Below the pieces are notes generated by a model. That model searched no databases. It was not told where the DNA came from and worked only from the letters and a program-made list of their open reading frames with translations. A stretch of 38,064 nucleotides of DNA from Candidatus Krumholzibacteriia bacterium (lineage in GTDB: Bacteria > Krumholzibacteriota > Krumholzibacteriia > LZORAL124-64-63), in contig JAUVII010000010.1 of the NCBI GenBank assembly GCA_030592845.1, positions 1-38,064 on the forward strand, written 5' to 3'. Made by a program: the position numbers and the translations under genes. Below, piece after piece: positions 29,842 to 37,923 of this stretch (the first letter of the stretch is position 1; the number at the start of each line of letters is the position of its first letter).

Positions 29842-30086
29842 TCATAGAGCTCCCGCCCAGGCATGGAGAACCATATCGTAAACGAACTTGTCCGCCTGCC
29901 AAGCAAGAATAAAGCCGATCGCGCCCAAACCCAAGGTAGTCCAACGACCGAGGGCGACAAGTTTGGCCCATAGGTTGCGTCCGGATTGATCAGGCGCCGA
30001 TGGATATCTTCGCTGATAGCGCTGGCCGATGCAAGCAATTGACTATCGGCGGTGGACATCATGACGGCGATCAACTCCCCAGCCGA
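29842..30086 (-). pseudogene. Degraded sodium:solute symporter (SSS/PutP family) remnant
   Basis: This is a fragment of an SSS-family transporter. In one frame (about 30086 to 29975) it reads AVMMSTADSQLLASASAISE then DIHRRLINPDAT, the conserved symporter signature around the late helices. Around 29970-29980 the reading shifts by one frame and continues as LVALGRWTTLGLGAIGFILA then WQADKFVYDMVLHAWAGAL, ending at a stop at 29842. Both halves clearly belong to one ancestral protein, so a frameshift has broken it, and the first 300 or so residues and the last part are absent. The uninterrupted first frame runs on to 29793 but carries unrelated sequence. Confidence 0.8.
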
Positions 30087-30108
30087 TCCCGATCCGGATG
30101 GCGGGTTA

Positions 30109-30124
30109 ATGACGTTGATGTCAT
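30109..30124. promoter_or_regulatory. Palindrome upstream of the ZIP transporter gene
   Basis: ATGAC (30109-30113) and GTCAT (30120-30124) are inverted around six bases, and the symmetry extends outwards (TTA before, ATTAA after) with one extra base. It lies about 130 bases before the transporter start in an AT-rich gap and could be a metalloregulator site. No regulator can be named. Confidence 0.3.
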
Positions 30125-30255
30125 ATTAATGCCCAATTACATCTTTGATCAACAATGCAAACCATGGTTGAATCAATGGAAAGCTGGTTACCGGAATGGG
30201 GCTCGGGCCGATTCCGCTATTCCCGTTTTGATATTTTTCCCGGCAGGAGAGAAAC

Positions 30256-31068
30256 GTGCCCCTTTGGTTTGTCGAATTGCATCCGGTCAAACAGGCGCTG
30301 GTGGCCACCATTTTTACCTGGGGAGTAACCGCCCTGGGCGCGGCCTTCGTCTTTTTCTTCAAGACGATCAATCGCAAGCTCCTGGACGCGATGCTCGGAT
30401 TCGCGGCCGGTGTCATGATTGCCGCCAGTTTCTGGTCCCTGCTGGCTCCCGCCATTGAAATGGTCGAAGCCGAAGGGGGGCGGCCCTGGGTACCGGCGGT
30501 CATCGGTTTTCTGTCCGGCGGAGCTTTTTTATGGGTCGTCGACAAGATCCTGCCGCATCTGCATCTGGGTTTTCCCCGGGAAGAGGCTGAAGGTATCAAG
30601 ACCAGCTGGCACCGTTCGGTGCTGCTGGTGCTCGCCATCACCCTGCACAACATTCCCGAAGGGCTGGCCGTGGGGGTGGCTTTTGGCGCGGTGGCCGCGG
30701 GGGTCGATTCCGCCACTCTGGGGGCGGCGGTGGCGCTGGCCCTGGGTATCGGTATCCAGAATTTTCCTGAAGGACTGGCGGTGGCCGCGCCTTTGCGTCG
30801 GGAGGGCTGGACGCGCCGCAAGAGCTTTGCCTATGGCCAGGCTTCGGGTCTGGTCGAACCGATTGCCGGCGTGATCGGAGCAGCGGCCGTGCTCATGATG
30901 CGACCCCTCCTGCCCTACGCCCTGGCATTCGCTGCAGGGGCCATGATCTACGTGGTGGTCGAAGAACTGATACCCGAATCCCAATTGGAAAAAAACACGG
31001 ACATTGCCACCATCGGGACCATGTTGGGCTTCGCGTTGATGATGGCCCTTGATGTGGCGCTGGGTTGA
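30256..31068 (+). CDS. ZIP-family divalent metal transporter (GufA type)
   Basis: This 270-residue inner-membrane importer for zinc or related divalent metals has about eight hydrophobic helices. The two metal-site motifs stand in the fourth and fifth helices: HNIPEG at 131-136 and QNFPEG at 168-173. A cytosolic-type loop with HLHL (about 101-104) precedes the fourth helix. A GTG start at 30256 follows AGGAGA by a few bases. The phosphatase gene begins 33 bases after the stop and is probably cotranscribed. The metal preference cannot be read from sequence alone. Confidence 0.92.
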   Translation: MPLWFVELHPVKQALVATIFTWGVTALGAAFVFFFKTINRKLLDAMLGFAAGVMIAASFWSLLAPAIEMVEAEGGRPWVPAVIGFLSGGAFLWVVDKILPHLHLGFPREEAEGIKTSWHRSVLLVLAITLHNIPEGLAVGVAFGAVAAGVDSATLGAAVALALGIGIQNFPEGLAVAAPLRREGWTRRKSFAYGQASGLVEPIAGVIGAAAVLMMRPLLPYALAFAAGAMIYVVVEELIPESQLEKNTDIATIGTMLGFALMMALDVALG

Positions 31069-31101
31069 TTTCAGGGGGCGGTGCCCCGGGAGAAATTGAA
31101 C

Positions 31102-31806
31102 ATGGGAAATTACAAGGGCATCCATCCCGGAGCTTTCATCTTCGACCTGGACGGCACGCTCATCGATTCGGGGCTGGACATTGCCCTGTCCGCCAATTTC
31201 ACACGGGTTCATTTTGGGCTGCCTGACCTGCCTGTCTCCACGGTATTGGGTTTTGTAGGTGACGGGGTGGTCAAATTGCTGGACCGGACACTGGGGCATG
31301 ATGTGCGCTCCGGCCAGACCGGCGCGGCGGGTCTCCCGGTCAGCGAAGAGATGCAGGCTGAGGGGATGGCTGTATTCGCCGACCATTACGGCCGCCATCT
31401 TCTGGACAATACGACCCTGTATCCCGGGGTTCTGGATACCCTCGCCCGGTATCAACGGATTCCGCAACACCTGGCCACCAACAAACCCCGGGGATTCACC
31501 GACCTGGTCCTTTCCGGGCTCCATCTGGAAGGGGCTTTCCGCAAGGTGGTCTGCGGGGATGAAACCCCCGCCCGTAAACCGGATCCTGCACATCTGAAAG
31601 TTACGCTGGAGGGGCTGGACGTCGAACCGGGTGAAGTGGTGGTCGTGGGTGACAGCCCCAACGATGTTCTCGCCGCCAAGGCCTTCGGGGCCGTGTCGGT
31701 GGCCTGCACTTTTGGACTCGTGCTGCCGGGTCTGCTGAAATCGGCGAACCCTGATTTTACCATCGATTCCATGAGTGAACTGGCAGGCCTGTTCCCTTCA
31801 CGATAG
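31102..31806 (+). CDS. HAD-family phosphatase, phosphoglycolate-phosphatase-like
   Basis: This 234-residue haloacid-dehalogenase-type hydrolase has the nucleophile motif FDLDGTLIDS near residues 14-23, with the second Asp as acid/base. A helical cap follows, then motif II (HLATNKPRG), the lysine motif III (DETPARKPDPAHL) and motif IV (VVGDSPNDVLAAKAFG). The pattern fits Gph-like enzymes that dephosphorylate 2-phosphoglycolate, but HAD substrates are hard to predict. ATG 31102 is preferred (GGGAG nine bases before); GTG 31081 would add seven residues. The YgfK-like gene starts eleven bases after the stop. Confidence 0.85.
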   Translation: MGNYKGIHPGAFIFDLDGTLIDSGLDIALSANFTRVHFGLPDLPVSTVLGFVGDGVVKLLDRTLGHDVRSGQTGAAGLPVSEEMQAEGMAVFADHYGRHLLDNTTLYPGVLDTLARYQRIPQHLATNKPRGFTDLVLSGLHLEGAFRKVVCGDETPARKPDPAHLKVTLEGLDVEPGEVVVVGDSPNDVLAAKAFGAVSVACTFGLVLPGLLKSANPDFTIDSMSELAGLFPSR

Positions 31807-31816
31807 GACTTCTTTC

Positions 31817-33601
31817 ATGAGCGACCGCGTGCCACCGCTATATCCCTGGTCCCTGGAGCGCCTGCTGTTGAGGATCGCGGCCGAGTGGGAGGACAGGAAG
31901 GAAATCTTCGGCTTTGCCGGACGCCGGTTCTTCCGGCCCGATGCGGCCGTCGATCTGGGATGCGACATCGCCGGCCGCAGGGTGGCCACACCGGTGGGAC
32001 CTGCCGCCGGGCCCCACACCCAGATGGCCCAGAACATCGCGTTGTCCTGGCTCGCGGGAGCCCGGACCTTCGAGCTGAAGACGGTGCAGATCCTGGATGA
32101 ACTGGATATCGAGCGGCCCTGCATCGACATGGAGAACGTCGGGTACAATATCGAGTGGAGCCAGGAACTCACCCTGGACGAATCCCTGACCGAATACGCC
32201 AAATCCGCCCTGCTGCTGGCGATCCTGCGCCGCTGGGAACCACTGACGGAACACATGGGGGATATGTCAGGTGAGGCCGGCGACCACGTCTTCGAACTTT
32301 CGGCGGGTTATGACCTGGCTGGCATCAAGTCCGACCGGATGACCGCTTTTTTCGAGAGCATGCTGGACGCCCGCGGTGTGATCGACAACCTGAGGAAGGA
32401 GATCCCGGTTCCCTTCGGGGGCCTGCGTGATGTCCCGGTGGATTCCCGGATCTTCGAACACGTTACCCTTAGCACCTTCCACGGCTGTCCGCCCGGCGAG
32501 ATCGAGCAGATCGTCGAACACATGATGACGGCCCATGATGTCGACGTGACGGTCAAACTGAATCCCACCCTGCTGGGCATGGAGACGGTTCGGGAAATCC
32601 TCCACGAACGCCTGGGGCATGTCGAGGTGCCGTTGGCACCGGAGGCCTTCGCGGAAGATCTCCAGTTCGACCGCGCCCTGGAAATGATCGCCCGGCTGGA
32701 AAAGTTCGCCGCCTCGCGCGGCCGCGAGTTCGGCATCAAACTGACAAATACCCTGGTGGTGGGCAATGAGCGCGGGGTCATGCCCGGCAAGCAGATGTAC
32801 CTCAGCGGCAAACCCCTGCACGTCATGGCTGTCACCCTGCTGGACAAACTGGTGGAGGCTCTGCCCGGGAAATTCAGGCTTGGGTCGGGCGCCGGGCCGA
32901 TTCCGGTGGCCTTCAGCGCGGGGATCGACAAGGACAATCTGGTCGAGGCCGTCGCGGTGGGATTGTCGCCCGTGACGATCTGCAGCGATCTGCTGAAACC
33001 CGGCGGGTACGGTCGCATGGCCCAGGGGTTGCGAAAACTGGTGAAGACCATGAAGGGTGGCGGGTTGGTTGATCTTCAGGAGCTGCGGACCAAGGCGGAA
33101 ACCGAGGCCCAGGCCGCGGGCCATCGCGACTCCGCGCGGGCCCTGGCTCATCACCTGGCCACACCGGAGGGCGCGGCTTCCTATACATTGAAGTCTACCG
33201 GGAAACCGCTGCGCAGGGTGGATAACCAGTTGGAGATGTTCGACTGCGTGGCCTGCACCAACTGCGTCACCGTATGTCCCAACGACGCTTTTTTCCAGGT
33301 TCCCAGCGTGGACGCCGATGGTCTGGAAGCCCGGGCCCAGTATCTGGTCCTGGCCGAACTGTGCAACGATTGCGGAAATTGCACGACCTTCTGCCCGGAA
33401 CTGGGAGCCCCCCATCTGATCAAACCCCGTCTCTATACGTCAGCCCATGCCTGGGAGACCGCCGGCCGTCAGGGATTCCTGATGGATACCTCGGGTGACG
33501 ATCTGGTGAAGGCGGATGGTCCGGCCTTGAAAGACGTCGCGATGGTAAAGAATCTGGTGGAAAACGAAAGCTGGCTGAAGTCCTGTCTGAAAGCGGAGTA
33601 G
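31817..33601 (+). CDS. YgfK-like iron-sulfur oxidoreductase
   Basis: This 594-residue protein resembles the N-terminal part of E. coli YgfK, annotated as a putative selenate reductase subunit related to dihydropyrimidine dehydrogenase. An N-terminal TIM-barrel-like flavin domain (ATPVGPAAGPHTQMAQNI, FELKTVQILDELDIERPCID, STFHGCPPGEIEQIVEHMM) covers about residues 1-450. Two 4Fe-4S motifs follow: C477-x2-C-x2-C-x3-C (CVACTNCVTVCP) and C516-x2-C-x2-C-x3-C (CNDCGNCTTFCP). The roughly 400-residue GltD-like NADPH/FAD part of full-length YgfK is missing. AGGA lies eight bases before the ATG. The real electron donor and substrate are unknown. Confidence 0.85.
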   Translation: MSDRVPPLYPWSLERLLLRIAAEWEDRKEIFGFAGRRFFRPDAAVDLGCDIAGRRVATPVGPAAGPHTQMAQNIALSWLAGARTFELKTVQILDELDIERPCIDMENVGYNIEWSQELTLDESLTEYAKSALLLAILRRWEPLTEHMGDMSGEAGDHVFELSAGYDLAGIKSDRMTAFFESMLDARGVIDNLRKEIPVPFGGLRDVPVDSRIFEHVTLSTFHGCPPGEIEQIVEHMMTAHDVDVTVKLNPTLLGMETVREILHERLGHVEVPLAPEAFAEDLQFDRALEMIARLEKFAASRGREFGIKLTNTLVVGNERGVMPGKQMYLSGKPLHVMAVTLLDKLVEALPGKFRLGSGAGPIPVAFSAGIDKDNLVEAVAVGLSPVTICSDLLKPGGYGRMAQGLRKLVKTMKGGGLVDLQELRTKAETEAQAAGHRDSARALAHHLATPEGAASYTLKSTGKPLRRVDNQLEMFDCVACTNCVTVCPNDAFFQVPSVDADGLEARAQYLVLAELCNDCGNCTTFCPELGAPHLIKPRLYTSAHAWETAGRQGFLMDTSGDDLVKADGPALKDVAMVKNLVENESWLKSCLKAE

Positions 33602-33607
33602 GCCGCG

Positions 33608-34096
33608 TCAGTCTTCGTCCAGCTTATCCAACAGGTCCTGGAGAAGATCCCTGACTCCGGCCCGTGTGTAGGGGTCGTCCGGGTGGGGAGATTTTCCCTC
33701 GGTCTCGAAATGCGGCCGCTCATCATAATCCCGGCCCCAGCGGGCATCGGTATCCCGGACCAGCGAGTTCAGCAGGGATTCGGAACCCAGGGTGGCGCGG
33801 AGGAATTCCTCCAGGGCCCCGACCGGCCGGTCGAAGTGGCGCGCCAGCAGCGGTGGATCGATTTTGATGCGGGCCCGGATGGTCCGTTTCAGGGATCCGG
33901 CGGAATCCTCCAGCAGGGATTCCAGGGTGTGCTCGATTTCCAGCAGGACCTGTTCGGCCCGGGCTACGGGCGAAGCGCCGGACATGGCGCCGGCGGCTTC
34001 ACGGCCCACGGCCTCGGCCAGGGAGAACTTCCTGTCCCGTCGGATCCTGCTTTCCGTTGACTCGGAACCGGTTTCGGGCTTTTTTGGATCTTTCAT
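33608..34096 (-). CDS. Unidentified charged cytosolic protein
   Basis: This 162-residue protein has no signal peptide or membrane segment and is rich in Glu, Asp and Arg. Long amphipathic helices are predicted from RAEQVLLEIEHTLESLLEDS through GALEEFLRATLGSESLLNSL, and the tail is acidic (VRDLLQDLLDKLDED). I do not recognise a family. The ATG at 34096 is chosen because upstream residues look non-coding; its ribosome site is weak. It converges on the YgfK-like gene (six bases apart) and is divergent from the methyltransferase gene (30 bases between starts), so the two would share a very short control region. Confidence 0.6.
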   Translation of the reverse strand: MKDPKKPETGSESTESRIRRDRKFSLAEAVGREAAGAMSGASPVARAEQVLLEIEHTLESLLEDSAGSLKRTIRARIKIDPPLLARHFDRPVGALEEFLRATLGSESLLNSLVRDTDARWGRDYDERPHFETEGKSPHPDDPYTRAGVRDLLQDLLDKLDED

Positions 34097-34126
34097 GAAC
34101 ACAGGATAACAGAAGGTGACTGGCGC

Positions 34127-34885
34127 GTGAACCCGAACCGGACAAACTCTTCCCCTGATGCCCCCGATCACCTGGCCGGCGGAGCTCCCGCCGCCGGGGG
34201 ACAGTTCATCCTGGAGCGCAGGGCCCGTCTGGTCAGGTCCCTTTTTCCACCGGAACGCGGCCACCTGGTTGATTTCGGCTGTGGAAACGGGGCCCAGACA
34301 CTGCTTTTCGCGGATGATTTCGACCGGGTGACCGGTGTGGATGTCAGTGAATCCTTTCTGGAGGATTTTCGTCGCGAGATCATGTCCCGACGATTGGAAG
34401 ACCGGATGAAAGTCGTGGTCACCGGCGGGGGAGCCATACCCCTGCCCGACGGCGCTGCGGATGTGGTGACATCGTTCACGGTCCTGGAACATGTCCCGGA
34501 CGAAAGGGCCGCCCTTGCCGAAATGCGCCGGATTCTGAAGCCAGGGGGGAAATTGATCATCACCGTGCCCAACCGGTGGTGGATTTTCGAAACACACGGC
34601 GCCGATTTACCGTTGTTACCCTGGAACCGGGTACCCCTGGTCAGTTGGTGGCCCAAGAGGCTGCACGACCGCTGGGCCCGGGCCCGTATCTACCGGCGCC
34701 GCGAAATCGAGGAGCTTCTGGTCCAGTCAGGTTTCAACATAGATGTCAGTTTCCGTATGACAGCTCCCATGGACATGATTTCGTGGGAACCACTGCGCCG
34801 TTTTGTCCGGTCGACCCTTTTTCGCCCCGACCGGGCGCCTACCCCTTTCCAGGCCACTGAAATAGTCGTGGCCGCCACGAGGTGA
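34127..34885 (+). CDS. Class I SAM-dependent methyltransferase
   Basis: This 252-residue Rossmann-fold methyltransferase has motif I HLVDFGCGNGAQTLL near residues 45-59, then GVDVSESFLEDF, the post-motif region VTSFTVLEHVPDERAALAEM and PGGKLIITVPNRWW. The layout is that of the Methyltransf_11/UbiE-like small-molecule type. The C-terminal half (WWPKRLHDRWARARIYRRRE) is basic and may contact a lipid or quinone-like substrate, but the substrate is not readable. A GTG start at 34127 follows AAGGTGA. The peptidase gene begins five bases after its stop. Confidence 0.88.
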   Translation: MNPNRTNSSPDAPDHLAGGAPAAGGQFILERRARLVRSLFPPERGHLVDFGCGNGAQTLLFADDFDRVTGVDVSESFLEDFRREIMSRRLEDRMKVVVTGGGAIPLPDGAADVVTSFTVLEHVPDERAALAEMRRILKPGGKLIITVPNRWWIFETHGADLPLLPWNRVPLVSWWPKRLHDRWARARIYRRREIEELLVQSGFNIDVSFRMTAPMDMISWEPLRRFVRSTLFRPDRAPTPFQATEIVVAATR

Positions 34886-34889
34886 TCCC

Positions 34890-37004
34890 ATGCAGACCCA
34901 TTCGAAGGTGGTCCTTTTCATGATCCTGTCGCTTGCGACTTTGGCCGGGTGTGGTGGTCGAGACGATGCTCCCACCGCTGAAATCCGTCCGCACGAAATG
35001 ACGCTCCATGGCCATACGCGCATCGACAACTACTTCTGGCTGAAGGACAGGGAAGATCCCGAGGTCATTGCCTACCTCGAGGCCGAAAATGCCTATCTGG
35101 CCAAGCAGATGGCCCACACTGAAGAGCTGCAGGAAGAGCTTTTCGCCGAAATGAAGGGGCGCATCAAGAAGGACGATTCCTCGGCTCCCTACGAATTGAA
35201 CGGCTATTGGTATTACACCCGCTATGTAAAGGGCGGCGAGTATGCCCTGCACTGCCGCCGGCCCGACAGCATGGAGGGGACCGAAGAGATCATGTTCGAC
35301 GGCAACGCCATGGGAGAGGGACTCGGTTATTTCGCCCTGCGGGGAGTCGACGTCAGCCCCGACAATAAATTGGCGGTGTTCGGCGTCGATGAAGTCGGTC
35401 GGCGGTTCTACACCCTGCGCGTGAAGGATCTGGCTACCGGCGAGATCATGAAGGATGAAATCAGGGACGTGACCGCCAACGTGACCTGGGCCATGGACAA
35501 CCGGACCCTGTTCTATACCCGGCAGGATCCCGAGACCCTGCGGTCGTATCAGATCTGGCGGCATGAATTGGGCACCGACACGTCCAAGGACGTCCTTGTT
35601 TTCGAGGAAAAGGACGACACATTCAGCTGCTACGTCACCCGCACCAAATCCGACAAGTACCTGTTCATCAATTCCCGTCATACCCTCAGCAGTGAAACCC
35701 GCCTGCTCGAAGCCGACAATCCAACGGGCAAGTTCCGGGTTTTTCAGCCGCGGCAGCGGGATGTGGAATACCATGTCAGCCATCAGGGCGGTCGGTTTCT
35801 TGTCCTGACAAATCTGCATGCAAAAAACTTTCGCCTCATGGAATGCGGTCTGGATCAGACCTGGCTGGCCAACTGGCGCGAGGTCATCGCCCACCGCGAC
35901 GACGTGTTGCTCGAAGATGTGGAAGTGTTCAACGACTACCTCGTTCTGGGTGAGAGGTTCGACGGCCTGACCCACTTGAAAATCATGCCGATGGATGGGA
36001 GCGCCTCCCATCAACTCGATTTCGGCGAGCCGACCTGGTCGGCCTGGAACGCGTACAATCCCCAGATGGATACCGAAACTTTGAGGTTCGGGTACACATC
36101 CCTGACAACTCCCCGGTCCACTTTTGCCTACAACATGAAGACCCGTCACAAGGAACTGATCAAACAGCAGGAAGTTCTCGGGGGTTTCGACGCGGCCAAT
36201 TACCAGGCCGAGTATCTGCATGTGCCGGCGCGTGACGGGGTATTGGTTCCGGTATCACTGGTCTACCGCAAGGGTTTCAAGCCCAACGGGACCAGCCCGC
36301 TGCTTCTGTACGCGTACGGCTCGTACGGCTACAGCATGGACGCGAGTTTCAGTTCTTCGCGCCTGAGCCTGCTGGACCGGGGTTTTGTCTATGCCATCGC
36401 TCACGTTCGCGGCGGGCAGGAAATGGGCCGCCACTGGTACGAAGATGGCAAACTTTTGAAGAAGAAGAACACCTTCACGGATTTCATCGATTGCGGCCGC
36501 TACCTTGTGAAGGAAAAATTCACCTCATCGGATCGGCTTTTCGCCTCCGGTGGTTCGGCCGGCGGGCTGCTCGTGGGCGCGATCGTGAACATGGCTCCGG
36601 ATCTGTGGCGAGGTGTTGAAGCAGCCGTCCCGTTCGTGGATGTGGTGACCACCATGCTGGATGACTCCATTCCCCTGACCACCAGCGAATACGACGAGTG
36701 GGGCAATCCCGGGGACAAGGAATACTACGACTACATGCTCAGCTATTCCCCCTACGACCAGGTGAGTGCCCAGGCGTACCCCGCCATGCTGGTGACAACC
36801 GGGCTCCACGACAGCCAGGTGCAGTATTTCGAACCGGCCAAGTGGGTGGCGAAGCTCAGGGCGGTCGGCACCGGGGACAATCAGCTGATCTTCAAGATCA
36901 ATATGGAGGCGGGGCACGGCGGAAAGTCAGGCCGTTTCCGGCGGTTGGAAGAGCAGGCCCTGGCCTATGCGTTTTTCATGGATCTGGTGGGGATCAAGGA
37001 GTAG
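34890..37004 (+). CDS. Oligopeptidase B-like prolyl oligopeptidase (S9A) lipoprotein
   Basis: This 704-residue serine peptidase is probably anchored to the envelope. A lipoprotein signal (LSLATLAGC, Cys22) replaces the usual cytosolic N-terminus. A seven-bladed beta-propeller (about 30-430) shields the active site. The alpha/beta-hydrolase domain carries the triad Ser556 (ASGGSAGG), Asp641 (GLHDSQVQYFEP) and His676 (EAGHGGKSGRF). The propeller and catalytic sequences (RHTLSSETRLLEA, EWGNPGDKEYYDYMLSYSPY) match oligopeptidase B more closely than prolyl oligopeptidase; that group cleaves short peptides after basic residues. It starts five bases after the methyltransferase gene. Confidence 0.92.
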   Translation: MQTHSKVVLFMILSLATLAGCGGRDDAPTAEIRPHEMTLHGHTRIDNYFWLKDREDPEVIAYLEAENAYLAKQMAHTEELQEELFAEMKGRIKKDDSSAPYELNGYWYYTRYVKGGEYALHCRRPDSMEGTEEIMFDGNAMGEGLGYFALRGVDVSPDNKLAVFGVDEVGRRFYTLRVKDLATGEIMKDEIRDVTANVTWAMDNRTLFYTRQDPETLRSYQIWRHELGTDTSKDVLVFEEKDDTFSCYVTRTKSDKYLFINSRHTLSSETRLLEADNPTGKFRVFQPRQRDVEYHVSHQGGRFLVLTNLHAKNFRLMECGLDQTWLANWREVIAHRDDVLLEDVEVFNDYLVLGERFDGLTHLKIMPMDGSASHQLDFGEPTWSAWNAYNPQMDTETLRFGYTSLTTPRSTFAYNMKTRHKELIKQQEVLGGFDAANYQAEYLHVPARDGVLVPVSLVYRKGFKPNGTSPLLLYAYGSYGYSMDASFSSSRLSLLDRGFVYAIAHVRGGQEMGRHWYEDGKLLKKKNTFTDFIDCGRYLVKEKFTSSDRLFASGGSAGGLLVGAIVNMAPDLWRGVEAAVPFVDVVTTMLDDSIPLTTSEYDEWGNPGDKEYYDYMLSYSPYDQVSAQAYPAMLVTTGLHDSQVQYFEPAKWVAKLRAVGTGDNQLIFKINMEAGHGGKSGRFRRLEEQALAYAFFMDLVGIKE

Positions 37005-37164
37005 GTTGTGCCTCTGAAATTGTGTCCCGGGCCTGGAGTGAACCTGGCTGGTGGTATTATCCAGCAAAGATGATCATATGGAGAAAAGCGGGGCCCCCGG
37101 GGGCCCCGCTTTTTGACATTTGGGGTGTTCTTTCAGCCAGACACAATTTCAGAGGCACAAGCTA
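37002..37164. repeat. Nested inverted repeat spanning two convergent gene ends
   Basis: Bases 37006-37026 and 37140-37160 are exact 21-base inverted copies. With one mismatch they extend to 37002-37026 and 37140-37164, thereby including both flanking stop codons. The 113-base interior contains a GC-rich palindrome. Each of the two convergent transcripts therefore has the same sequence straight after its stop. Confidence 0.85.
37084..37114. terminator. Strong bidirectional intrinsic terminator
   Basis: AAAAGCGGGGCCCCC (37084-37098) and GGGGGCCCCGCTTTT (37099-37113) are perfect inverted copies, with an extra T at 37114. A few central bases must form the loop. The T-run on both strands would stop the peptidase transcript and the convergent cohesin-like gene. 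Confidence 0.85.
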
Positions 37165-37923
37165 TTTGATCAGCAGCATGCGGCGCGTCTGCTTGATGCG
37201 CGGGCCTTCCATGGTGTAGAGGTAGGTACCCGAAGCGACCGCGCGTCCTGATTGGTCCCTGCCGTTCCAGACCTCAGAATGACGGCCGGCGGTATAGGCA
37301 CCATCGACAAGCGTCTTGATACGGCGGCCGTCGATGCTGTAGATGTCGATCCTCACCCGGCCCGAAACCGCCAGATCAAAAGCGATGGTGGTCATCGGAT
37401 TGAACGGGTTCGGGTAGTTGTCGTGCAGAGCCGAAACCGTGGGAAGATTTCCGCCGTCACCCACGGGTGTGGCCTCGGTGGTGGTCACCGACACGGAATT
37501 GTTGGTCTTGTCGCGGGCGTCGACCTCGGCGATCTGAAGTAGCGTATTGCCTGAAGACAGAACCCGGAAGGTGACTGAGGCGATCTGCCCGGTACCGGAA
37601 ATACCGCTCTCTCTTATGCCGGCCAGACAAACATCCACCACACCGGCCGTGGCTGACAGGACCAGGGAGCTGCCGCCCTGTTCGGTCAGCAGTTGGCCGC
37701 CCTGGATGGCAATGGGTTCGACCACGTTGGCATCCCAGGTCAGGGGGATGGTCAGGCCCTGGATCTGGCCGTCGCCAGCCAAAACCAGGTCGGCCGCGAA
37801 GGTCTGCCCGACCGCGGGAATGTCCGGCAGGTGGAGCGCCAGAAGATTGTACGCCGCCGGCGCCGGCACGCTGGAGGCCGCCAGAATCTGGGAGGAGTCG
37901 GGAGTTATTGCTGAAGAAGGCAT
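37162..37923 (-). CDS. Cohesin-like secreted protein fragment with FlgD-like C-terminal domain (5'-truncated)
   Basis: This 253-residue reading frame has no signal peptide, although its domains are extracellular types. Residues about 28-150 look like a cohesin-like beta-sandwich (IPAVGQTFAADLVLAGDG, IQGLTIPLTWDANVVEPI, GTGQIASVTFRVL). After a linker (ATPVGDGGN), residues about 165-253 form a FlgD-like module (LHDNYPNPFNPMTTIAFDL, VWNGRDQSGRAVASGTYLY). The first 20 residues read like a linker inside a larger protein, and beyond 37923 the DNA changes in composition and encodes a different gene. It is probably the C-terminal piece of a bigger secreted protein cut at a recombination or assembly junction. 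The ATG at 37923 may not be a real start. Confidence 0.72.
   Translation of the reverse strand: MPSSAITPDSSQILAASSVPAPAAYNLLALHLPDIPAVGQTFAADLVLAGDGQIQGLTIPLTWDANVVEPIAIQGGQLLTEQGGSSLVLSATAGVVDVCLAGIRESGISGTGQIASVTFRVLSSGNTLLQIAEVDARDKTNNSVSVTTTEATPVGDGGNLPTVSALHDNYPNPFNPMTTIAFDLAVSGRVRIDIYSIDGRRIKTLVDGAYTAGRHSEVWNGRDQSGRAVASGTYLYTMEGPRIKQTRRMLLIK

Noticed and set aside
30126-30821. Minus-strand open frame opposite the ZIP transporter
   Set aside because: The plus frame has the HNIPEG and QNFPEG motifs and a ribosome site.
33664-34109. Plus-strand open frames over the unidentified minus-strand gene
   Set aside because: Proline/glycine/arginine-rich translation without any structure; the minus frame has regular helical patterns and no repeats. 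The choice is still only moderately sure.
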